Below are positions 41,830 to 52,420 of a stretch of 60,000 bases of DNA, piece after piece. A program made the position numbers and the translations under genes. The stretch comes from Takakia lepidozioides (Eukaryota; Streptophyta; Takakiopsida; Takakiales; Takakiaceae), in contig CM060732.1 of the NCBI GenBank assembly GCA_030704615.1, positions 15,440,001 through 15,500,000 on the forward strand. Direction: 5' to 3'. Within the stretch, counting starts at the first letter, position 1; each line of letters starts with the position of its first letter. The notes beneath the pieces were generated by a model. It saw only the letters and a program-made list of their open reading frames with translations. It did not search any database and was not told where the DNA came from.

Positions 41830-42812
41830 TTCCAGGATGACATCTGGTACAATTCCACTTTGACAATGTCACTATGGACCTCTTCCCTCTTTTCCAGAGC
41901 TCCCAGGCTTGCACACGCATTGCAAACACAAACAAACACGATGTGGTTGGGCTTCACCCCTTCACGCAACATTTGCTCATAGGTCTCCTAAGCATTCCTA
42001 CCACACCTACGCTTGGTAAATCCTGCCAACATAATATTCCACGTGATCAAAGATCATTGAGGTATTCTGTTGAACACTCGGTGAGCATCCATGATGCTCC
42101 CACATGTTGACAAGGGTGTTGAGTAGAAAAACATTTGGTGTGAATCCACTTTGGATAATGTGAGTGTGCACCTGCTTTCCAGCTTCCAGACCATCCATCT
42201 TGATGCACTTAAGCAACAGACAGACATATCTGAATCTGCTGAAATGCCTCCTTGGTTTAGAGTCTGTAGAGCCTCTGTCAGTTTGCTTGCCGCACAAAGT
42301 ATCTTCACATGCCCAGAAGTGCCAGAAGAGGCATTGTGGACTCCCTCTCTTGATCCTCTAATTTCAGCAGCTGTGGTCATGGTTGAGGTGCCTGATTCTA
42401 TCAACTGTGCCACTGCAGCTGCTGCCTTTAGTTGACCATCTACACATGCAGGTTTCTTGTAGCTACTGATCCACATGAAATCAAGGTAATTTGGAGCTTG
42501 AAGTCCAGCCCTCTTGGATGAATCTGGACCCACGCTCTATCCCCGCTCCTTCAGCTATCCATGCCTCTGCACAAATGATGCATACATCCTTGCCTTGCAG
42601 CTGATAATGACAGCCTAGATTTGACAGCCTAGATGTTCTAGGAAACACCCAACTCAGCTTATTACACTAGTTCCTATACTGAATTGCGTCTGCTACTCTC
42701 CTGTAATCTAACAAGCATTCACCTTTTTGCCTGGTGTCCCACCATTGACTGGGGTCAGAAAAGTATTCATTCCACAGCTTCTCCTCATCTCTGTTATGTA
42801 TTTTTGGATACT
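41830..42812 (-). pseudogene. OSB-PPR fusion pseudogene, copy 1
   Basis: Exon a (42812-42723) reads KLWNEYFSDPSQWWDTRQK. An intron of about 199 bp leads to exon b at 42523 (IHPRGLDFKLQIT, shifted to ISSYKKPACVDGQLKAAAAV). Exon b reads without a break into SGTSTMTTAAEIRGSREGVH, then a PPR N-terminus (LCAASKLTEALQTLNQGG). PPR repeats then follow in shifting frames (VCLLKCIKMDGLEAGKQVHT, TPNVFLLNTLVNMW, IMDAHRVFNRIPQ). So one continuous frame joins an OSB PDF motif to a PPR tract. Frameshifts near 42240 and later stops make it a pseudogene. A parent gene would presumably encode an organelle-targeted protein with two nucleic-acid-binding modules. Confidence 0.75.
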
Positions 42813-42954
42813 TTCTTGTTGTCACAGTGGCAGTATCATGTCAAAGTCACTCCAAACTACATTCACTCAACCAGCTAACTTGCAGAATTCAACATGGAAA
42901 TTCAGGGCCGATTCTGATAAGAGGGAAAAATAGGGTGAATGTGAAGAAGGTACG

Positions 42955-44047
42955 TTGATTACCAGTGCCTGATTTTATCAGTTGTGCTGCTGCTGCTGCG
43001 GCATGACAGTTGACCATCTACCCATGCAGGTTTCTTGTAGCTATTGATCTACAGGAAATCATAAGTAATCTTGTGCTTGAAATCTGGCCCTTTTGGATGA
43101 ATCTAGACCTACTCTCTATCCCTGCTCCTTCAGCTATCTCTGCCTCTGCACAAATCGTGCACACATCAGGGAGCTAATGACATGGGAGGAGGGCATGGCA
43201 ATTCGAACCAGGGTAGGGAAGCACAAATATTGTGCTCATGAGGATATGGCAGAGGGTGGATCCTCAACTAAAAAATTGTTGGCCTTTGTGGAGGATCTCA
43301 AGTCTCAGATTGTGAAGACCAAGACTTTGCAGGAAGAATGATTGATTGTTGACACTGTCTCTCGCATGCCCTGAGATCTGAAAATCAAGTTGAAAAAGTA
43401 AACCACGTGACTCTGTTCAACCCATCTGCTGAAGGCCTTAAGAGACATTTAGGGCCGATTCTGATAAGAGGAAAAAACAGGGTGAAATGTGTTGAAGAAG
43501 GTGCCTTGAGTAGCAGTGCCTGAATTTTATCACTTGTGCCGCCGCTGCTGCTGTTGCGGCTTCCAGTTGACCATCTACGCATGCAGGTTTCTTGTAGCTA
43601 TCATTCCACAGGGATTCATAGGTAATCTGGAGCTTGAAATCCGGCCTTCTTGGATGAATCTGGACCCACACTCTATCCCTGCTCCTTCGGCTATCCATAC
43701 CTCTGCACAAATCATGCATATTACCTCCTTGCTTTGCTGCTAGCAGTTGACAATGACAGCCTACATTTGTTCCAGCAAACACCCTAACCCTGCTTCTCAC
43801 ACTAGTTCCTATGCTGACTTGTGCTTCCAACAGGCATTCACCTTTTTGCACCAACGTCGAGCTAACTTGCAGAATTCAACCTGAAAATTTAGGGATGACT
43901 CTGAATCCTGATAACAGGGAAAACAGGCTGAAATGTGTTGAAGAAGGTGCTCATATGTCTGCAAAGCCTCCATCCCGCGCCCTTGCTGTGCATATCCTGC
44001 AATCATCGCACTCCACGACACCACATCTCGTTCAGCCATACTGTTGA
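42955..44047 (-). pseudogene. Further PDF exon and PPR fragments
   Basis: Exon b-type PDF sequence starts near 43659 (IHPRRPDFKLQITYESLW...ACVDGQLEAA) and near 43102 (IHPKGPDFKHKITYDF). A PPR scrap at 44047-43880 reads AERDVVSWSAMIAGYAQQGR, then breaks into PDF-flank sequence. Between them, 43140-43380 is open on the plus strand but unrecognised. The segment continues the minus-strand OSB/PPR cluster and shows repeated recombination between units. Confidence 0.6.
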
Positions 44048-44416
44048 ACACTCCCTGTTGTCTCCGCTCCCATATAGCACACCTCATGACAATGACCGAC
44101 ACAACAAGAGCAAACATACAGGTCGATCCCACAAACAGTACACTCGCTGCGCGGCACTTCTCTCTCTCTATTCTCTCCTTCCCCCACCCACCTGCTCTCT
44201 CATGTGCACACAGCAAGATACTTGTCTTTTAGAAACCGCTTATCCTGGTTCGCGAACCTTTAAGAAAACACATATGGTGGCACAAAGACAAACAAACGCT
44301 AAGTCCCTAAGCCTGCGGAGCTCTCGAACCACGCCGACCCCAAAAAAACAATAAGTCCCAGCCGAGGCTGTACACTGCGACCTAGCAACCCTAAACTCGA
44401 GCAAAATGCATTGTCA

Positions 44417-44668
44417 TCCGTTCAGACGTTCATACAATAGTTGCCAGCAAGGCGTTTTCTTTATCGTTCGTTCATGCGTTCATCCAGTGCACAAAAATTA
44501 TATTTCATACGTTCATCCAATAGCTGCCAGCAAGGCGTTTGTTTATCACTCATTCAGGTAATTCAGTTGTTTTGTTTCACTAACCTTTCATACGTTCATC
44601 CAATAGCTGCCAGCAAGGCGTTTGTTTATAATTCGTTCATATAATTCAGTTGTTTTGTTTCACTAACC
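44417..44668 (+). repeat. Three tandem repeats of about 85 bp
   Basis: CGTTCATCCAATAGCTGCCAGCAAGGCGTTT-like units recur at about 44425, 44512 and 44595; the last two share the following TTCAGTTGTTTTGTTTCACTAACC. A hairpin formed by AACCAGCACA and TGTGCTGGGTT follows at 44670-44710. No gene is visible between 44232 and 45110. Confidence 0.75.
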
Positions 44669-44844
44669 TTAACCAGCACACAATTAGTTTACTATTAATG
44701 TGCTGGGTTAGTGAAAAAATAGTTATTTGTTTATACTTCTTATTATCCACATATATATTGCTATATAATTTATATATTGTGATTACACGTGCCATTGCTT
44801 AACTGCTTGTCTCAGTCAGCTCATTTTAGGTAGTCAAAGTCTCT

Positions 44845-45003
44845 CACTACAGTCAAAATTTTCGCGGTTGTCTAGCACCTCGAATTAGTTTAATATAAAT
44901 TTTGACTGCAAAATGGTTGGAATAGTCGAAAGTGACAACAGTCAACGCTAGCATCAAACTAAATCATCGAAATTACATAGGGTGTGTTGTAGTAAGAGTT
45001 GCC
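44845..45003. mobile_element. Short CACTA-like MITE candidate
   Basis: CTCTCACTACAGTC at the left and, on the other strand, CTCTTACTACAACACACC at the right form imperfect terminal inverted repeats about 160 bp apart. No coding sequence. Target duplications are unclear. Confidence 0.3.
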
Positions 45004-45116
45004 CCATCGTTAGTCGCCGTCTTGCAACCTGTGAACTTGAGCCTGAGATCTCGGGTATTGACTCCTATGAGCTTGGTCTCTCATGTCTTGTTAGCTGTCA
45101 CTAGTCATATCCACTG

Positions 45117-45350
45117 CCACTATCCCAAGCAGTGTGGACATAACCAATCTCCATCAGGAACCCTCTCAAGAGGTGGTGTCAAGCATCCCATGTGCCAACC
45201 TCTTGAGCATCGATCACACACCAGCGTAGTGGCGGCACCACGAGCATGCCCATATAGCATGCAGCGCAATCCTGCAGGTACCACTGCAAGGTTGGGATCT
45301 ATCCTCCCATCCACATGTGGAAGGTGACATGGCGCACAATTACGCACATG
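45117..45350 (-). CDS. PHD finger at the C-terminus of the gypsy polyprotein
   Basis: The reading CAPCHLPHVDGRIDP joins the end of the integrase to LRCMLYGH, LVCDRCSRGWHMGC and DGDWLCPHC. This is the Cys4-His-Cys3 pattern of a PHD zinc finger (VCDRC, GWHMGC, WLCPHC), with one expected Cys replaced by Tyr in CMLYG. PHD fingers read histone H3 tails. Here the finger takes the place where chromoviruses carry a chromodomain, so a role in guiding integration is likely. A one-base frameshift near 45350 separates it from the integrase frame. The stop is at about 45117. Confidence 0.75.
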
Positions 45351-46290
45351 GTCCTTCCATCTCGATCCTCCAGAATCAACACTCCTGAAGGCAACACCTC
45401 CTTGACCCTTAGAATCACACGTCCTGCTGTGACATCCAAGGTCGTAAGCGCTGTCTGCTGTAGATACACATAGTCCCCAGGGTGGAAACGCCGAACACTT
45501 GGCCGATATCCCCCTCCACGTATAATGACATACCTCAATGTATCTCGGTGTTGGGCAATAGCAAGATTCTCAAAAGCCATAGGCATGACTCTCTTGAACA
45601 ACTCTGCCCTCTGGGTACATGCTTGTGTCCATACATCCGGATCATCAAGGTCGAGGACTACTGCAGCCTCCCTGCGAATAGATGCAGGCAAATCCGGCTC
45701 TCGGCCAAAGAGAAGGAAATATGGTGAAAATGAAGCAAGTGATGTTTGCTTGCTGAACCTGTAGCCCATGACTAACCAAGGTACCTGAAGATCCCAATCT
45801 CCTAGGTGTCCCTTTTGCAAGCCATACTTGCGCAAACCCCTCTTCACTGTCTCAACCACTCTCTCTGCCAAGCCATCGGCCTCAGGATAATCCCGAGAAG
45901 TGGTACGGTGGTCTATCAAGGCTTTATCACACAAAGCCTGAAACTCCCCCAAGAACTCTCTCCTTTGGTCCGTGAGTACCTCAGCTGGAGCACCAAATCG
46001 GCTAAGCACACGATCCAGGAATGCATACCCAGCCCCTTCACTAGCCTTGTCAGGCAATGGAACCAACTCAATCCACTTAGAGAAGTGCTCCACCATCACC
46101 AACACATATCTGTGGTGACGCATCATCAGTGGCAAAGGTCCTGCGAAGTCAAGACTCCACCTGTAGCCCAATCCCATGATGGGTAATGGATGCAACTATG
46201 GTGTAGGGGCGTTGAATAAAGCACGCACCCTGTCACACACCATGCACCTAGCCACAAACTGTTGCACCTCTGTGTGTATACCACGCCACC
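45299..46290 (-). CDS. Gypsy integrase
   Basis: The catalytic core is open from 46195: GYRWSLDFAGPLP (first Asp), FGAPAEVLTDQRREF (second Asp) and PEADGLAERVVE (Glu). The C-terminal part has FLLFGREPDLP, RFHPGDYVYLQQ and VLPSGVLILEDRDGR. The HHCC zinc-binding part upstream (around 46330-46230) is in broken frames, with TQRC and GAWCVTGC visible in the RNase H frame. It inserts cDNA into the host genome. The frame stops at 45299 because of the shift before the PHD finger. Confidence 0.85.
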
Positions 46291-46389
46291 AATATTGCCC
46301 CTGCAGTGAACTATGAGTGCGTCGCACTCCAAAATGCCCCAACTCATCATGGGCATGTCACCCTCCCACTTGAACCTCTTGGCTTGTTG

Positions 46390-48020
46390 TAGGATCCGAT
46401 CCCTCTCCTTGGCAGTCACACTAGCTGCCGTGTCTCCAGTGCGGAGGTAGTCCAACACAACCGAATCCTCATGTATATCTCTGGCACCACCTGGCTCATC
46501 ACTAGCCTCAGGGTCCTCAGACACTCCGTCTACAGTCATCCCTGTTGTAGGTCCAACCTGACCTCCCGATGCCAAGATACACAAAAAGGCAGATACATGC
46601 CATCCCGACACCATCTCCTCGTCCGTCTCACCATGCCACCGAGCTCCAGTGTCATCCTGCTGGCTCGTGCATGGATTGCAACTCAATCCATCCGCATCCC
46701 TATTGATCAAACCCGGTCGATGCACAACCTGAAAGTCATACTCTTGGAGTATAAGTGCCCATTGTGCAAGCTTCCCCGTAAGCTTGTCTGACTCCATCAA
46801 CCACTTGAGTGGCTGGTGATCCGTGACAAAAGTGAAGAGATTGCCGTATAGATAGCACCTGAAGTGTGCCACGGCCCACACTGCAGCTAAGCACTCCCCC
46901 TCATATGAGCTATATTTAGACTCTGCAGTGTTGTTCGAGCGGCTAGCATAAGCCACTACGAACTCTCTTCCCTCATCATCCACCTGTGTGAGCACCGCTC
47001 CAAGCCCCAGCATGCTCCAATTTGTATACAGCTGAAAGGGACGCCCCCTGATAGGTCGTCTCAAGATAGGCGCCGAGGTCAACCTCACCTTGAGCTCCTG
47101 AAAAGCTTTCTCTTGCTCATCTTCCCATTGCCACTCCTGGTCTACCTTGGTCAGCTTGGTTAGACCTTAAACCTTTGCAATAACACTAAATCCCTTGACA
47201 AACCGTCTATAGTAGTTTGCCAACCCCATGAAGGCTCGAACTCGGCTCACATCCGTGGGGCGTAGAATCTGTGCGATGGCTTCTACCTTAGTCTGCTGCA
47301 CCCCCAATCCTCCAGGATATATCATGTGGCCCAGATATTCAATCTGGTTGTGGGAGAACTTGCACTTCCCCGGATGTAATTTCAATCCGTGCGCTCTCAA
47401 GCGCTCAAACACCACCTGAAGGTGTCTCTCGTGCTCCTCCACCGTAGCACTAAAGATGATGATGTCATCTATGTAGCACCGAGCAAAGTCTACCCCTGCT
47501 AGAATCATATCCATGACTCTCTGGAACTCTGCAGGAGCGTTCTTAAGCCCGAATGGTAAGAACCGCCACTGATATAGGCAATCCTTCCCGTGCTCATTGA
47601 TCCCCCATAATGCCGTCTTCTGCTTGTCTGCCTCGGCAACTGATGATATCCGGACCGCAAGTCCAGAGTGCTAAAGACCTTGGCATGCCCAATGGCATCA
47701 AAGATCTCCTCCGGTGTGGGCTTGGCATACTTATCGGACTTGGTTTGACGATTTACAGGCCGGTAATCACCGCACATACGTCTCTCCGTCCAATTGCCAT
47801 AGACATCCTTCTTGGCTAGCATCACCATGGCTGAAGCATACTCTCCACCAGAGAGCTCCACCAAACCAGCCTCCCAGAGATCTTGAGTCCTCATCTGAAT
47901 CAAAGACCTCTCCATGTCACTGTATCTATAGGGTCTCCAAAAGATTGGCGTGTCCGTGGCCAACTCAATACGAATCTCCTCACCCTTCAGTGCTCCCAAA
48001 TCCTTCAAACTGAAGGCAAA
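46390..48020 (-). CDS. Gypsy reverse transcriptase and RNase H
   Basis: RT begins around 48008: KGEEIRIELATDTPIFWRPY, then KKDVYGNWTERRMCGDYRPV, FSTLDLRSGYHQ, a broken stretch (47640-47515), and ARCYIDDIIIFS with the catalytic DD. RMIYPGG-like and AFMGLANYYRRFVKGF complete RT by about 47167. RNase H is open from 47088: FQLYTNWSMLGLGAVL (first Asp altered to Asn), YASRSNNTAESKYSSYEGE, FVTDHQPLKWL and HRPGLINRDADGLS. At least one frameshift lies inside RT and one before RNase H. It copies element RNA into cDNA. Confidence 0.85.
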
Positions 48021-48489
48021 GCAATTCCTGTAAGCCCTCAGGAACCACCGTATACATCATCTCTCTCCTCCAGTGACAATGGGTCCAATGTCAGGCTCCC
48101 AATTGTCCTCCGTAACTGCAACCTTAAGTCTAGCAGACTTAGAGGTAGGAGACGCGTCCCGTGGTTGCTATGCCGCAACCTCATGAGCAGTACTCCCTAC
48201 CTACTCAGTCAATGACAAGGCCTCATCTTGCCCCATCATCTCATCCTTGAGGACCTCCTCAACCCGAGAAGAATCCCCAACCTCATCCATCACAGCCGCC
48301 TTGGCTGCCAACTCCCTCTGAACCTCGAGCTCCTCCCACATGTGCCATGGATGTCTGCACCTTGTGGTCCTCACCGGCTCGCCCCCACTCACTGCATGTA
48401 CCGTCTTGGTAGGCAGAGAGACCGTCAAGGGAAGTGCACTCCGCACTCTACGTTGCTCAGCCATAGCCAAGATGATAATCCACGTCAGG

Positions 48490-49430
48490 CAATTTAGATC
48501 CATCGCTTGCCCCAACACCTGACGACGTGAAGCCTCAGAAAGATAAGGCGCCACCGTGGTCCCAGTGGGAAAACCCATAGCCCGCTCTCGCTCGTCGGCA
48601 TTAGGCTCCACTAACTGCTGCAACTGGGCATCCCACATGAGGCCAGGTCCACTATCCCGGAAAGCATGTGGTCATGGGAAGCTGAGTAGTGTAGGTAGTG
48701 CTGCTCGTGGTTGACCCACCTTGTTGACCACTGCCAAAGGCGGACGGTCATCGTGTCTCACACCCTGAGACTGCTTCCATGTGTCCAAGATGTTATCTAC
48801 TGTGAGGTGTGCTGGCCGCTGCACCCCATCAAATGCACGCTTGAGCAGTGCGGGTGGCATCGAATTAGTCCACCATAGCTGTGGACGATGAGTCCGTGAC
48901 CCCACTGCAGCTGCATCTAGCAATACTGCTGACCCAAGCCACGACCGGACTTGATGCACACTGGCCAAGAATCGCCCATCAGTGGCACATTCTCCAAGAT
49001 GTATGTTGGAGATACAGCTTGATGAATTTGTAAGTGGCGGAAAACCCGCACCATCTCCCAAAACAGACCCGTCCTCGAGTCTCGCAATCATTTGCCATGC
49101 CCGGCGGATGAATGCCCTTGGCAGGGCCAACCTGCCACTACCAAATCAATGGAGCCAACCCGCTCAAATCCTGCGCCCCCAGCAAAGAGATGTCTGCTGG
49201 CAAGGCCTGCTGATATCCACGAACCGTAGACACCGGCAATAACTCAGGGTACTGTTTCACCGACTGAGCAACATAACGGAGTGAGATGCATCGTGTAGTC
49301 TCATCCCTCTCCACATACAAGTAACGCCGAACTCCTACACCTGCCTGTAGAACAACAGCCAATCCGGTGCTAATCCCGCCAAACAAGTCCAGAAGGCAAA
49401 TGCCTTCATCCGGACACTGCCACACGATCG
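48490..49430 (-). pseudogene. C5-cytosine DNA methyltransferase embedded in the gypsy element
   Basis: Motifs of a C5-MTase appear in canonical order on the minus strand. Motif I is LLDLFGGISTGLAVVL (about 49395). Motif IV is VVAGWPCQGHSSAG with the catalytic Cys (49128-49114). Motif VI is YILENVPLMG (48993-48982). Motif VIII is SRTHRPQLWWTN (about 48890). Motifs IX-X are ERERAMGFPTG and RRQVLGQAMDLN (about 48590-48500). The spacing fits a compact, Dnmt3/DRM- or phage-like enzyme without extra domains. Frameshifts near 49130 and 48930 disrupt it. It lies between protease and RT, in the element's own orientation. It would methylate cytosine, perhaps modifying element DNA. The WPC in place of the usual SPC/FPC does not remove the catalytic Cys. 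Confidence 0.82.
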
Positions 49431-49669
49431 GTGTGGTGTCCAATGGTGACAACTGAGGTGGTCCTGGTGCAATCCCCGCACTGTCCTCCTCTCTTGACGG
49501 TACAAAAGCCTCTACCCAGGCTTGTTGCACACGACAATCAACAACTTGCTGCAAATCCTTGCTCGAGCCCCACAATGGAGTGTGAGCAACCATGGCAGGC
49601 AACTCCGCCATACCATACATGTCATCCTGCTCTCTCGGAGGTGACACATCCTCTGAATAAGTGTTGTCA

Positions 49670-50200
49670 TCATAACAACTCTCCAGGCCAAGTCACTGCA
49701 GCTATGAATGCTGCCAGTGTTGGCATCTTGCCTCGCTGGGCAACCACAACTCCTCTTATGAACGTCATAGGGAGCTGCACACGCGAGCCCTCCCCTGACT
49801 GCCATCCAGGCCTATAGGAAGCTGACTCCTCCCAAAAATCCAGGGTGAAGCCCATAGGGTACAACAATGCCCCACCAACAAGGACATCGTACGAGACCGC
49901 ATCTGTCACAATGGCCTTGGCTCTCATCACTGAGCCATCTGTAGGATGATCCGGCTGTAGTCGGATAACCAACACACGCCGTGTCATGCCCCGAGCCTGC
50001 TCTAATCCTCCCAGAGATGTCTGTATCTGGAAAGGCACGGCTCCATATCCGCCTCTATGAGGCCCAAGCCTGCAATAGCAACTCTGCCCAGCATCAATGG
50101 CTGAGCTCCCGAGTCCAACAAGACTCGTAGTGGCCGGTACCTCTTGCCTGCCGGTCCACTCAAACAGAAAATGTCATCCTGGTTGTCTATCATGACAACT
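49670..50200 (-). CDS. Gypsy aspartic protease region
   Basis: RVLLDSGAQPLMLGRVAI (about 50125) is the retropepsin active-site motif. After a frameshift near 50020 the fold continues as LGGLEQARGMTRRVLVIRL, DAVSYDVLVGGALLYPMGF and LDFWEE. It cleaves the element's polyprotein. Upstream, 50200-51000 is a Thr/Ala/Pro-rich spacer with short GGTAGTGGTAGTG-type tandem repeats (50750-50880). Confidence 0.7.
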
Positions 50201-51011
50201 CCAAGTGTCACCATGGCACGCTCAATGGCTGGCCTAGCTAACAGCTCCATCAACCTAGCAGCTACAGCTTGCCATGGCGCCGCCGTGGCAGTCTTGACCC
50301 TCACATCCGAGGATCCCTCCGGCACTACACCTCCCACTATCTCCGCAAAAGATGAAGTAACCTCCCCACTCTCACAGAGTGTCGCTACCAGCCTGAACAC
50401 CTTAGCTGGTCTTACCCCCGGCGTCGCAATCATGGTAGCCGAGAACAATGGAGCCTGACACACAGCTGTGGCCGTCCCCAGCAGCACACTAGCTGCCGTA
50501 GCCTTGGCAACACTAAGTAGTGGTGCTGCCCGTGTAGCTCTCCCCAATGGCATAGTAACCTCCACCTCGGTAACAGTTGAGCGAGAACTAGGTGCCGTGG
50601 ACGGCGTCGATACTATCTCCGCCAATGTGAATGACTGAGGAAGCCTGGCCTGACGGCTTGCCTCCCCACGTTGTGGATCCAAATCCACCTCCGCACCCTG
50701 TGGCTCAGGAACTCGTGCTGCTCCTCGAGTCACTGCCGCAACTAACTCCACTTGCACTAGTGGTAGTCCTGCCCCGCACATAGTGGTAGTGGTAGTGCTG
50801 CCCGGCACTAGTGGTAGTGGTGCCCCACCTACAGTGGTAGTGGTAGTGGCACCCCTCACTAGTGGTAGTGCTGCCCCGCACATGAATCCCATGCCTCCTA
50901 TGTTTTCTCCCTCAGAAGCAGGAGGTGGACCATCCAGCCTTGGAGCCAGTACCACCTGAGTTGTGGCTATGGTAGCGAGCCTCTGCTCTAGCTGCTGAAG
51001 CCGATTGGCCA

Positions 51012-52403
51012 TGCCTTGGTCACCACCCTGACCTCCGACTCCTTGGCCATGTTGAGCTTGCCCTTGGCCTGCACCTTATGCCTGGCCACCTCGTCCTCTC
51101 TGGGCTGCTCCACCTCGCCCCCGGCCACCATTGTTCCCTTGGAACTGGCCTCGGCGCAACTCAGGATGCAAACCATAGCACTGGGCCTCTCCATGCCCGT
51201 ACTTGCCACAATGCCCACACTGCAACTGTGCAGGCTGTGCCGGTGCCAAACCATTGCCTCCCTCTGGGCAATCCTTCTTGACATGGGGTCCTCCACATGT
51301 CCAGCAAACCACATCCGCCGTTGTTGGCTTGCAAATGAAGGGAGAGACCCCTGCATCTGAGGTCCTCTCTGCCCTTCCCTGGGCTTCATCTGAGCCCCCT
51401 TGTTGCCTTGAGCATGTTGAGGTAGTGGCTGGCTAGGAGCACCACTACCCCGTGGTGCCTCCTTAGCAAATCCCACCATGACCACTCGTTCCTCCACCAT
51501 GTTGAGCTCTATCCGCTCTGCCAGCAAAAACACATTTGCTAAGGTGGGTTGGGCCGCTTGTAGGAGAGTTGCATCCCGCACCCTTCTCCTCAGCTCCTTG
51601 TCCAATATCCCGTACCAAAACTGGACTGCCTGAGCCTTCGTAACCCCTTGGGTTACATTTATCAAGCGCCTCATGCGAGTGAAAGCCTCCCTCAAGCTCT
51701 CAGTAGGCTTCCTCTGGAACTCTTGCAGGCTCCTCATCTTCTCTATCCTCACCCCTTGGTAGTTCCTTCTCAACTCTTCGAAGAACTCCACAACAGGGTT
51801 GAAGGCAGGCACCGCCACTGGTGCTGGTGCAGCAGTAGCTTGGGTGGACGTCGTAGTTGTTGTACCACTAGTCCCACTACTGCTCGTGGAAGCTGCTGCT
51901 GCCGGTGTGGCTGCTGCCCTTGTGCCTCTAGTGCCTCTAGTGATGGAGACATAGTCGGGTGACGAGTACATCCTCCACTCCTCGATCTCAACATCATGCC
52001 CCCGCCTAGACTCATGGTAATCATCCATGGGCGGCCCCTCAAGGTGCTGAAACAGCCCCTTCCATGCCATGAAAGGCGTAAACAGTTGTGGATTGCGCAT
52101 TTGCTGCAAGTCACACCAACTATCAAACTCTTGGATAAAATCATCCAACTCAATGGTGCCCACCACTCCAGAGTACCTTCGTGGCCCCTTGGTGGCTCCA
52201 TACATCTCCTCCATCGTGTCCCACAACAATGACAAAGAGACAACTTGCACCGCCGTTGTGGGTCCTCCTGATTCACACTTCGAATCAGAACCTTCCATAG
52301 AAGACACAGGAGGTGAAGGTGGCCTAAACCGCACACCTTGTCTCGTATACCCGCTAGTATCGCTAATGCTCGTACCGGCACTTTCCCCAGTAACTACTGG
52401 CAC
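51012..52403 (-). CDS. Gypsy Gag with two zinc knuckles
   Basis: The frame opens at 52403 (MPVVTGESAGTSISDTSGYT) and runs 471 codons. The capsid core includes GVVGTIELDDFIQEFDSWC, WKGLFQHLEGP, FNPVVEFFEELRRNYQGVRI and REAFTRMRRLINVTQG. The nucleocapsid part lies in a shifted frame at 51312-51076: CWTCGGPHVKKDC and CGHCGKYGHGEAQC, two CCHC knuckles followed by an RGG-rich basic tail. It packages element RNA. The shift around 51300 breaks the link from capsid to nucleocapsid. Confidence 0.8.
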
Positions 52404-52420
52404 CTCCGTGTTGACAAACT

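Larger units (their letters stand above)
45115..52410 (-). mobile_element. Ty3/gypsy retrotransposon with C5-MTase and PHD finger
   Basis: Minus-strand order is gag with two CCHC knuckles, aspartic protease, C5-cytosine methyltransferase, reverse transcriptase, RNase H, integrase and PHD finger. The order RT-RH-IN is the Ty3/gypsy order. Several frameshifts and stops (within protease, methyltransferase, RT and before PHD) show it is inactive but fairly young, since every domain is still readable. Neither LTR could be defined: the flanks at 45.0 and 52.5-54.5 kb do not obviously match. A gag fragment of the same family lies at 21437-22047 on the plus strand. Confidence 0.85.
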
